From assembly GCA_015501595.1 (NCBI GenBank), contig JADNRX010001200.1:1-12784 (forward strand): a DNA stretch of 12,784 bases, read 5' to 3'. Shown here piece after piece: positions 5,584-12,784 of this stretch. Source of the DNA: Hymenopellis radicata. Taxonomy: Eukaryota > Basidiomycota > Agaricomycetes > Agaricales > Physalacriaceae. Under the pieces are notes generated by a model. That model saw only the letters and a list, made by a program, of their open reading frames with translations. It was not told where the DNA came from and searched no databases. Positions within the stretch are counted from its first letter, which is position 1. Every line of letters begins with the position of its first letter. The position numbers were made by a program, and so were the translations under genes.

Positions 5584-8500
5584 ATGTCGGTAGATGCAGC
5601 ACGCAATCCATTCCTAGATCTGGAGGCGGACGACGACGACGACGAGGAAGACCTTGAAGCTGCTGATCTTGAGGGTGGGCAAGACGTCCTCGAAGGTAAG
5701 TTTTCCCTTGGTGGGAGACAGCATGCTAACATGATAATATAACAAAGATTTTATAGATGATGAGACCGACGAGGAAGGCGGCGACGCGCCCTCAGCACAG
5801 TCGGACACACCTCGCAAACGCATGAGATTACTGGACGACTTTGACCGTATCGAAATGCGTATTCGCACGCAGCAAGCTGCAAAGTCTGCAACTAGACAGC
5901 CATCTCCCCCCTCCTCAAGGCTTGACGGCTCACAGCGTGTCACCCAATCCCCCCCACCAACCGTACCACCTGTCCCTATCCAGACACCTCAACCAGACAC
6001 GTACGAAGGATTCTCCATGTTGTCCGCCATCCCAACGCCGGATGAAATATGGAGAATGGCCCTCCATCCCGGCAATTACATTATAAGGTACCATGCTCGG
6101 GTATGTTCAACGTTCTCTGAAATCGACTCCATTTGACTGGCATTTCTAGTACGGTATGAGTAACATCGCCAAGAACAACATAGCTAGAATGGTACATGCT
6201 AGGGACGACGAGGAGGAAAGTAGCGTCCTCGATGTAGCCTCGGACACTGTCATGAATCAGTGTCGCCCCGAGCACCACATCGAAGCCGTCTGGGTGGACA
6301 GAGGCACTGCCAAATTCCACAGCCTTTACGTTTTCTCCACGGCACCCCGCATAGCTACCCTCCTACGCTGGTTCGACGACCATCTCTCCAACTCTCTCCT
6401 CACCAGTGACCCATCTTTCATTGAAAATCCCTCCGATAAAAGTGCTCTCCTATCCGAGTTTTATGGAGCCGAATGCCGTCGACCCCACTTTGGCTGGATG
6501 TCCATCAACGGCGGGCGCTATCACGGCGATGTGGGCTTCATGATAGGCAAAGGTATATGGGTCGATGTCTTCGTCATCCCTCGCCTCGACATCGACTGGG
6601 GTTCGTTAAACTCTACTAGGGAATCCAACATCCAAATTCTTCCATCCAACTTGCCTCGCCTTCCCCTTCCACGCGGTTGCCGTCCTGCCGCCAAGCTCTT
6701 TCCTTGGAGAACATACGCACCTACACACCGCAAACCTTCCCGATATATCCCCGGCTTTGTAGTCGATTGTCATCCCGCACTTGGCAGTATTCGCATGACA
6801 GGTCCGTTTCTGGTCTTGACCTGCCGAAGGGACAGGCTATCGCCAGCTACCTCAATTCGTGGCGATCTTCGACATCTCTTTCTGAACAGCGATCATTCAC
6901 TTTCTAAAATATTCCGCGAGGCGGATGATGAGGCCCAACTCCCTCCCGTCGCCCACTGGTCCCTCGAGCCATCCGAGCTAGTTCGCGACCGTGTCAGCGG
7001 GCTACAGGGACGCGTCTTACGCGTTCAAGGCAAGGGACTAATCGCCATCACCGTCACTGCTGGTGACGAGGAACACCTTATCGAAGTCCCGTGGAGACAG
7101 GTCGTCAAGGTCTTTGATGTTGGAGATTTCGTTGCGGTATCTTCAGCGTTGGAGGGCTCTAAGACAGGTTGGGTTATTGGGGCCGGGACGGAAGAGGAAG
7201 CCGAAGAATATGTCGCTGCCACGGTCGACCGCCAAAAGGCTCTAGTTTCCCAACGACCGAAGGACTTCAAACCGAGCTTTATCTGGACACCTGAACAGCA
7301 GCGAAAGGTCATCAAGCTTCGCCAGAAGTCCCTTGAAATACTGTACCATCACAGAAATAGACACGGTCAAACTTCATCCCAGGTAAGTTGAACAAGGCAT
7401 TCAAAAGTTTCTTGACCTGATATGTTGCCAGCTCTTATATGTTCATCGCAACTGTTGTACAAAGCTGGAACCCGACATATTCATCCAATCGACTGTGACC
7501 TCACATGGAGCGCTGTACACCAAAGTGAACCCCTCTGAAGAGACGGGCAACATGCCGTTGGGAATGCGCCTGGTGTTTAGGTATATGAAGGCTCATGCCG
7601 AGGATGCAAGCAATGGGCTTAAGTATCCAAATCCCGATAAACACACTCTGCCACCGAGTATTTCTCTTCATAACTTCCCGGCGTTCGTCTTCAAGCCAGG
7701 TTACTATACCGGCCGCCAACCTTGGCTCGATCGCGAAGTCAGAATACAGGGCGGACAGTACAAAGGTCGAAAAGGCCATGTCTCAGATGTCAGCCTGCAC
7801 AATTGGGGTGCAAAGGCCTCAGCCGAGTTGAACGCCGACAGCAGGAGCCTTATTCGAGCCGATCAAAAATCCATGAAGAAGAGCGAGAGTGGCCTCTGGG
7901 TGCACGTTACGCTGTACGAAGGCGGCGTCATGGCCAAGCATGTAGTCCTAGTAAAGTACGATCATGTTGTCGATGCAAAGTAAGTATCTACAATAGACTC
8001 GTTTGCCTCTGCTAACATTGTCTGTAGGTCTTTGGCACCTCTGCGTGTAGTTCGGCCGCTGAACGCCCTTCAAGTCAAATCCGGGTACATAGGCAACCGC
8101 GAATACTACCTCAAGGAAGCCGCGACTACATTCATGCTTGACGGAAAGGCCTATCCGCTCAAACCGACAGCCGAGTCCATATCTTCTCAACCCCTTCAAC
8201 AGCCTCCAGCAGAACCCTCGACCTCCTCTATAGAACCACCTCCCTCATCACCGACAGATGATCCGCTTTGGTATGCGAAGGAGTTCCTAGTAGGATGGGA
8301 CTTGCGCGCCATAGATTCCCAGTCGAAGTCCAGTCGACTCCACACTGTTGTCGTTCGTGTACAACAAGACGATTATGGTGACATTCGTCTCTACAAAGTC
8401 CGTGGGGATGATAGCGTGCACCCTGCGCCTGTCAATGGCGATCGGTACCGTCCTTTGCATCCAGGAAAGAAACCGAGCATCAAGAATCGTTGGGTATGTT

Positions 8501-8799
8501 TCCGTGGTCAATACGAAGGTACTTTCGTTCGGGGTATCATGCTTCAGCATCGCGCATCGACTCCCAGGCAAGACCACTCGCTGGATGACCTGGACTGGTA
8601 TTCCTTCGAAGTACAACCACGTTGGGGAGAAAAGGACGTAGAAACAAGGCTGGAGCTGTGGCCTCATAATGAGGATTTGGTCGTAATGGCTGATGATGAT
8701 GCTACGGTGAAGGCGAACGCAGAATACGCTGAAAGGAAGCAGGGTTCTCGGGCAGCAGCAGGACGGGGTATGTTTGAAGGTGAAATACGTCCTCTGTAA
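5584..8799 (+). CDS. Spt5-like transcription elongation factor with NGN-like and KOW motifs (5 exons)
   Basis: Exons 5584-5695, 5757-6100, 6150-7382, 7432-7979 and 8028-8799 join with consistent phases into 1002 residues, close to typical Spt5 (about 1060-1090). Donors are GTAAGT or GTATGT, and the last three introns are 48-49 nt. In order: an acidic N-terminus with DDDDDEEDLE; a Pro-rich linker; a diverged NGN-like segment (about 192-255, IEAVWVDRG then LYVFS); a first KOW (about 265-301) with WMSINGGRYHGD and IPRLDID, matching the Spt5 GxYxGD...IPRID signature; a second KOW block (about 422-499) with VSGLQGRVLRVQGKG and KVFDVGDFVAVSS, matching the Spt5 LQGK/KYFKMGD pattern; a third (about 665-684, VRIQGGQYKGRKGHV); a Ser/Pro linker (about 795-823); and a last KOW-like unit (about 899-919, FRGQYEGTFVRG). 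Spt5 pairs with Spt4 on RNA polymerase II during elongation. The NGN divergence and lack of clear C-terminal heptad repeats suggest a diverged paralogue rather than the housekeeping copy. Confidence 0.88.
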
Positions 8800-9034
8800 C
8801 CTTTTGTATTACTAGTAGCTACTGTAGTCCTTGTATATCCGTGTACACAAATGAACTCTTTCAATCTCGCCCCAGTGTGATCAAGACACACTCAAGGCCA
8901 ACTGGTACGTTTCCTTGACATTTTCTCGACTATTCAGCATGCCTTTTGGTCACGTGTTCCAAAATGGGGTCAAAGCTCCGCATCCTTGACCTATCACCGC
9001 ACACACATCTGGAGCTAATTAATTACATTCAGGG
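8800..9034 (+). other. 3' flank of the Spt5-like gene and possible leader intron of the next gene
   Basis: No open frame of note. A donor GTACGT at 8905 and an acceptor at 9032, preceded by CTAATTAATTACATTCAG, could bound a 128-nt leader intron for the small gene at 9035. A CACGTG E-box lies at about 8951. The segment 8876-8893 holds an imperfect hairpin (GTGT, loop, ACAC) that could be part of the upstream 3' end. Confidence 0.35.
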
Positions 9035-9203
9035 ATGTCTCCCGAAGAGAACGCCATTGTTGTCAGTGGATATGGATCTCGCCACGATGGATCATCGTTC
9101 GAGCAAGTAAGTAATACCTTGACCGTATGTCTGCACTTGTTGTGGTCTAACGCTTTTCTAGGCTGAATTTTTGAGGACTAGAGTCTTGGCGAGGCACGTC
9201 TAA
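9035..9203 (+). CDS. Tiny spliced gene or 3' end of a longer gene, unrecognised
   Basis: Two exons, 9035-9106 and 9162-9203, flank a 55-nt intron with textbook signals: donor GTAAGT, branch TCTAACGC, acceptor TTTTCTAG. They join in phase 0 to give 37 residues: MSPEENAIVVSGYGSRHD, a short linker, then AEFLRTRVLARHV and stop. An acceptor-like CATTCAG three bases before the ATG means coding exons could lie further upstream, but I found no clear in-frame start there. The splice signals are the main evidence. No domain is visible and I do not recognise it. Confidence 0.45.
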
Positions 9204-9273
9204 CGTCGTCGTGACGGTAAATTTCCCGTTGGACGCGCCGTGGCGCCAATGGTTGAGACTCTGGTACACTGAG

Positions 9274-9282
9274 TATTTAAAG
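9274..9282 (+). promoter_or_regulatory. TATA-like element before the decayed locus at 9361
   Basis: TATTTAAAG lies about 80 bp upstream of an ATG in excellent context (TTTCACCATGG at 9361), with a pyrimidine-rich stretch between them. It suggests that the 9361 locus was once a real gene start. Confidence 0.3.
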
Positions 9283-9360
9283 ACAGGGAGTAAGACTTTC
9301 GTCTCTCGAATTTGACGTTTTCTGACTGTTGGGCAGGTCAAAATACGACGATCTTTCACC

Positions 9361-10044
9361 ATGGCGTCGACGAAGGCGGACCTCTGATCCTCGTTGTACT
9401 CGTACCCTGGTTGAGATCGCAGCTCATCAGTCCGGGTAGGTACTTTCCTTCCCGTCATATGGCACTTTCAACTGATGGCCGCTCTCGCTTCGCAGCCTGC
9501 GGGACGGTGGGATTGGACGTTGTTGTCTTCATCATCCAGGCCAAGTCTGCAGAGTGCTTCACTCACGTCCTGTGTCGATACACTCTGCGAGTGCCTGGCT
9601 ATCCGAAGGGAATCTGACGTCTCGAAACTCTGCATTTCCGTGCCCCCCCTCATCCACTGTGCAGCTCAATCGCTCTCAGATGAAACAGCATCTGCGCGCG
9701 CCATCCTGAAAACAGCAGAGGGCGACGCACGAGAATACTCCGCTGACCGCCTGTCAACCGTCACTCCATCCTGCTCCTCCCTATCCGGAATCACGAAGTA
9801 GTCGGATGACCCGGTGCGGAACGCCCAGCGCGCCGAAGTCAGTAGACGAGAAGACGTTGGCCTTGCGAGGAACAGCGCGCGAGCCTCGAGCAAGAACGAC
9901 TCGTGGCTGAGGTCGCAGAGGGACAGGCTGGGGAACGAGGAGCAGGAAAGTATCCGTGCGTTGGATCCAGAGCAGGCCGAAGACATGAGAGTTGCAGCGG
10001 AGGAAGAGAATTGGGAACACTTAGAGAAGACATGTAGCGCGTAG
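9361..10044 (+). pseudogene. Coding-like locus broken by three in-frame stops
   Basis: From a well-placed ATG (MASTKADL) the frame meets TGA at 9385 and 9412. It crosses a good 60-nt intron (9436-9495, donor GTAGGT, branch CAACTGAT, acceptor TTCGCAG) in phase 0, runs 101 codons to a TAG at 9799, then continues 80 codons in the same frame to a TAG at 10042. The last part is rich in Arg, Glu, Gln and Ala (RNAQRAEVSRRED, LDPEQAEDMRVAAEEENW) and looks helical or coiled-coil. The middle part has a Cys-rich CVDTLCECLAIRRESDV. All three stops could have come from CGA or CAG by C-to-T change. No family is recognised. A shorter intact frame from the ATG at 9475 to 9801 is an alternative gene, and antisense frames exist (9147-9458, 9666-10049), so strand is not certain. 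Confidence 0.35.
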
Positions 10045-10299
10045 AACAACAGATAGCGTATAGTTATGGGGGCGTAGCTTGACTAGATTATATACATTTA
10101 CAAGTGAGGCAGTATGGTATATTAAACTACTGAGATGAGGGGTGATATACGATATAATACATACAAGACTACGCTACAAGATGCGGGGAGGATTGAGCAG
10201 CAAGAAAACTTAAACTCGGTGTAAGTAATGTGGCGCATTTGAGCATGAAGACGCACTGACCTTCCGAACAGGGACAAGATAGCGGTATTGTCGAGAAGA
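10045..10299. other. AT-rich convergent 3' region
   Basis: An A/T-rich stretch with ATTATATACATTTAC, TATATTAAACTAC and GATATAATACATAC. It sits between the end of the plus-strand locus at 10044 and the minus-strand reading that stops at 10300. Such sequence suits polyadenylation and termination signals for converging transcripts. No gene is seen. Confidence 0.4.
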
Positions 10300-11005
10300 C
10301 TACCCGAGGAGAACGTCGTGCAGGTGCGCCGAACGACAGAGGCGGCACTTCGTGTAAATGTCTGGTGGAGTATCCGCCTCGGCTGGATGGAATGGGCACT
10401 TGGCCGCGGGAGTGGTGCGAATGGTGTGAGGCGTAGGTTTCGCGACTCTATTAAAATATGAAGCTGACATTGAACGTAGATGAAAATACGCACCTAGTAT
10501 GCGCAAAACCTTTATGCGCGGGGGCTACCTGCCACAGCCATCTGGACTTCTCCCTAAGGTGATAATGTTGGGTCCGATTGGCGAATTTGGTCAAGTTCCA
10601 GCCCTATGAGATCGCGAGGGAGTTGGAGCGATGAACGCCAAGGGAATTCAGGCAGAACGTGGGTTAGGAAGGGCAGGACAATGTAAAATGAGTGGTCATA
10701 GGCGGGAGAGAGCAGGAAGAAAGTGATTTTTCCGCCTGATCAGCTTGGTCGGGACGATCAGGAATAACGGCGCTCACCGTTTCAAAGAGATCCGACCAAA
10801 AGTGCGCGGGATTGACGAAGGACATTGCGCCTTTGGAGGTCTTTGGGACGGCGCTAAGTCGATGGTCCTTGATCACCGGCGTATTGCTTCCGCGGCACGC
10901 AATCAGCCGGTATTGCTTCCGCGGGTTCGATTCGGAAGTCGGTCCGACCAAAGATCTGCTTGTTGACGCGTTTTTCATTAGAGCTATGTTTAAAAAAGTA
11001 AGCAT
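10300..11005 (-). CDS. Unresolved coding-like region, possibly a broken minus-strand gene
   Basis: Several minus-strand pieces look coded but do not join cleanly. Piece A runs from the ATG at 11005 to about 10778 (ending NPAHFWSDLFET) and reaches a 42-nt intron candidate (10777-10736, donor GTGAGC). Piece B (about 10733-10557) reads KITFFLLSP, YDHSFYIVLPFLTHVL and GLELDQIRQSD before a stop at 10554. It is one frame off, and one extra A in the A5 run at 10731-10727 would join it to A. Piece C (about 10455-10300) follows a good 46-nt intron (donor GTGCGT, acceptor TTAATAG) and holds AKCPFHP and TKCRLCRSAHLH, a possible Cys/His zinc site. The plus strand over 10745-11066 also reads like protein (PLEVFGTALSRWSLITGVLL, then AMFKK before a GTAAGC donor), so the strand is not settled. 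It may be a pseudogene, two overlapping remnants, or an assembly error. Confidence 0.3.
10881..10924 (+). repeat. Short direct repeat, 15 bp at 29-bp spacing
   Basis: GTATTGCTTCCGCGG occurs at 10881-10895 and again at 10910-10924, with AGCCGG/ACCGGC similarity just before each copy. A 29-bp period is not a multiple of three, so if it arose by duplication inside a coding frame it would have shifted that frame. It lies inside the unresolved region 10300-11066. Confidence 0.7.
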
Positions 11006-11192
11006 CCGGTTCTTCTCCCAGTCGATTCCATCTCACAATCCTGACAGTATACTTTATCTCTCATAAATAAAGAGAAAGAGAAACGCACGTGACAAAGAGT
11101 CGCGTGGGGCAGCGCGTGGACGATGCGCAACAATGGTTAGTGGGCTTTGATTTACTCACCACCTACCTTCATCACCTGCCAGTTCGTCTTCG

Positions 11193-11704
11193 ATGGCTCC
11201 TCGGGTCAGCAGGAAATGCCGGGAACTCTTCCAGCCAACGATCACCCCTCATTTGAAGGCCGAGAAGAAGAAGCAGCTCGTTAGAGTTGACCAGAAGAAA
11301 CGGGCGAAACGCGCTCTGAAGGAAAAAACAGCGCGACATTCGGTTGATATTTTACCTAGCGGTGCGTCATCACGAGGTTTGGACTGCGAAGCTGCTAAAG
11401 TGAAGGCTACGGACAGGGTAATCGCGTGCAGACAGTTACTCTCCAAGACGTTGCCCCGAGGATTCGCTTGTTCGACTATGGGATTCAGCTCGCTATGGCC
11501 GGCGTTGCACAACGTCCATCGTTTGGCATTCTGCACACTTGGGGACTATTGTCCGCTGACGAGACAGATTGGAAGCGTATAGGTTGGCATGACTTCTTCG
11601 ACACGCCCGAAAACATCTTCTGCCCGATATTCGTTCACGCCTACAACGGGCCTCTACCGGCACGATGGGTTGACGATGTCATGCCATACATACCCGCATT
11701 GTGA
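11193..11704 (+). CDS. Unknown basic-N-terminus protein (2 exons)
   Basis: Exons 11193-11361 and 11436-11704 join in phase 1 over a 74-nt intron (donor GTGCGT, branch GCTGCTAAAG, acceptor GCAGACAG) to give 145 residues. An alternative acceptor six bases earlier fits the phase less well. The first exon is Lys/Arg-rich (KAEKKKQLVRVDQKKRAKR, about residues 22-40) and resembles a bipartite nuclear signal or nucleic-acid contact. The second is a compact, aromatic-rich segment (PRIRLFDYGIQLAMAG, WKRIGWHDFFD, FCPIFVHAYNGPLP) ending DVMPYIPAL. No transmembrane helix or known motif is apparent, and I do not recognise the family. The ATG follows a pyrimidine-rich leader (ACCTTCATCACC), as for other genes here. 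Function unknown. Confidence 0.6.
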
Positions 11705-12030
11705 TTGAGGTTCGTTGACTCTACGGATCCGTGCTCTTTTGCTGATCCATCTGTACTCAGAAACTCTTGACTTATGCTGACATGTAAACATTATGCTACT
11801 TGTACAATACTCTAGAATACAATGGGACAACATTTGTAACTAACCAAACCCGGCCACACAAATAAGTCGAACAAAGAGATCCAAAACTTTGTTGATGTGG
11901 ACTGTGGACGAGGACAATGGATCTCGGGGTGGCGGTATTTGATGATAAAGGCCCTGTGGTATGTCGCTTGTCTCCTTTCCCCCACCATCATATCGTTAAC
12001 AGATATCCCTTCACCCTTCGACAGTACCAT
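11705..12030 (+). other. Intergenic region and possible alternative first exon
   Basis: This is mostly flank between two plus-strand genes. A small frame from ATG 11917 (MDLGVAVFDDKGPV) ends at a GTATGT donor (11959). An acceptor GTTAACAG at 12002 would splice it in phase 0 directly into the HMG-like reading frame without needing a frameshift. The 44-nt intron is short and lacks a well-placed branch site. A second acceptor at CTTCGACAG (12024) has a better branch (GTTAAC) but leads into the wrong frame. The CT-rich run 11970-11985 before the ATG at 12031 looks like a promoter or leader. Confidence 0.35.
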
Positions 12031-12784
12031 CATGGCCTCAGACGCGACTACGACGGTCAACACCAAAAAGGACAAAGGATCGTGCCTCCTGGAGCACCGC
12101 AGAAAAAGAATTCTTCAAGTGTTTCGCCCTGGACTACCACAATCACCAGAACATGGCGCGGGGGACGAAGAAGAACTTTGTTCGGGACCATGTGCTGGTC
12201 CCGTATGTGCAGAAGTTTCGGCAAGCGGATGTAGACAGCGGGAAGGTGAAGCTCGACATCTTGTTAGCGGTGCGTCGACTCTCTAAGATTGGCTTTCTTT
12301 GACTCAGTGTTATTCAGAAACTCGACAATCTCTTCAAGAACGACTACAAGAATAAATGGGCGATAGCCATCGCCACAAATTCGTTCGATGATCCCAACGT
12401 GCCTAAGCAGCCGGGGATCCTGACTTCAAACGGCCTCGCAAAACGAATGCGTTGCAGGAATTCTCGAAGAACCGCCCGAACGTCATCCAAGAGCGCACCA
12501 ACACCATCAAGGGCACAGAGAAAGCAACGGTTCAGCACTACTGGGTCGCGTTGAAGGAGTGTTGGGAGACGTTGTCCCCGGAGGACCAACAGGGTTTCGA
12601 GAAGATGGCGGAGGAAGTCAACGCCGGCATGGCCCCCACTCTCGATGAGGTTTACGAGTACGTCTTGCATCCAATGTTTACACAGTAGCGCTGATGAATG
12701 GCACTTAGACTTCAGAACTATGCCGCCCTTTCTATCGACCGAGCCCTGCGTCCTCTGATTGGGTTTGCGAAAGGCCAGATGGGC
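12031..12784 (+). CDS. HMG-box-like protein, partial at the right edge, with two apparent frameshifts
   Basis: Exons to 12269, 12318-12657 and from 12709 to the window end are separated by clear introns of 48 nt (GTGCGT, TTATTCAG) and 51 nt (GTACGT, branch GCTGATG, CACTTAG). The frame carries WSTAEKEFFKCFALDY, KKNFVRDHVLVPYVQKF, then KRPRKTNALQEFSKNRP and ECWETLSPEDQQGFEKMA, and continues after the last intron as LQNYAALSIDRALRPLIGF. The KRPRKTNA...W..LSPEDQ..FEKMAEE pattern resembles an HMG box with a longer middle segment; such proteins bend DNA in chromatin. The start MASDATTTVNT is one base out of frame with this, which one A fewer in the A5 run at 12065-12069 would mend. A second shift sits at the G4 run at 12413-12416, where one G more restores the frame. 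An alternative first exon at 11917 avoids the first shift only. It may be a pseudogene or carry sequencing errors; the C-terminus lies beyond the window. Confidence 0.55.

Noticed and set aside
5388..5732. Minus-strand frame with a long Ser run
   Set aside because: The Ser run is the antisense of the Asp/Glu run of the Spt5-like first exon, which has matching phases and splice sites on the plus strand.
7025..7315. Minus-strand frame of 96 codons
   Set aside because: It is antisense to the second KOW block of the Spt5-like gene.
8287..8667. 126-codon minus-strand frame
   Set aside because: It lies wholly within the last exon of the Spt5-like gene, which reads cleanly on the plus strand with a KOW-like motif. 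The antisense frame has no domain.
9814..9900. 32-nt intron (donor GTCAGT) leading to a coiled-coil reading (EEQRASLEQERLVAEVAEG)
   Set aside because: The helix-like reading is attractive, but 32 nt is shorter than any other intron here, there is no branch site, and the uninterrupted frame to 10044 needs no intron.
1..12784. KDZ-type transposase, TET/JBP oxygenase, tRNA, rRNA or CRISPR array
   Set aside because: I looked for catalytic motifs, cloverleaf structures and regularly spaced repeats and saw none. The only tandem array has two units upstream of a eukaryotic gene.

Overview
The window looks like nuclear DNA of a filamentous basidiomycete, probably an Agaricomycete. Coding regions are broken by very short introns (mostly 47-51 nt) with GTRNGT-type donors, CTAAC/CTGAT-type branch sites and C/TAG acceptors. 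Genes lie close together on both strands, start codons follow pyrimidine-rich leaders, and there are no Shine-Dalgarno sites or operons. I placed exon joins by hand from splice signals and reading phase, so every spliced model is a prediction.

Layout. 1-990: no confident gene. 991-2173 (-): a 4-exon unknown nuclear-type protein with a Cys/His-rich N-terminus, a basic NLS-like patch and a SUMO-interaction-like motif. 2174-3034: promoter plus the first copy of a 205-bp dispersed direct repeat. 3035-3875 (-): a 5-exon gene for a small stand-alone chromodomain protein with an intact aromatic cage. 3998-4699 (-): a 2-exon acidic protein with three ELDD-G repeats. 4700-5583: TATA box, a strong hairpin, the second copy of the 205-bp repeat, and a 60-bp tandem duplication in front of the next gene. 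5584-8799 (+): the best-supported gene, a 5-exon, 1002-residue Spt5-like protein with an acidic N-terminus, a diverged NGN-like segment and several KOW motifs. 9035-9203 (+): a tiny spliced gene. 9361-10044 (+): a coding-like locus broken by three in-frame stops. 10300-11066: coding-like segments on both strands that I could not resolve. 11193-11704 (+): a 2-exon unknown basic protein. 12031 to the window end (+): an HMG-box-like protein, incomplete at the right edge, apparently carrying two single-base frameshifts at homopolymers.

How the genes fit together. Four products have chromatin or transcription features: the Spt5-like protein, the chromodomain protein, the SIM/NLS protein and the HMG-like protein. 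Genes in eukaryotes are not operonic, so this may be chance. It may also be an accessory, fast-evolving locus of lineage-specific nuclear proteins, mixed with decaying copies and dispersed repeats. No transposase, reverse transcriptase, rRNA, tRNA or CRISPR was recognised.
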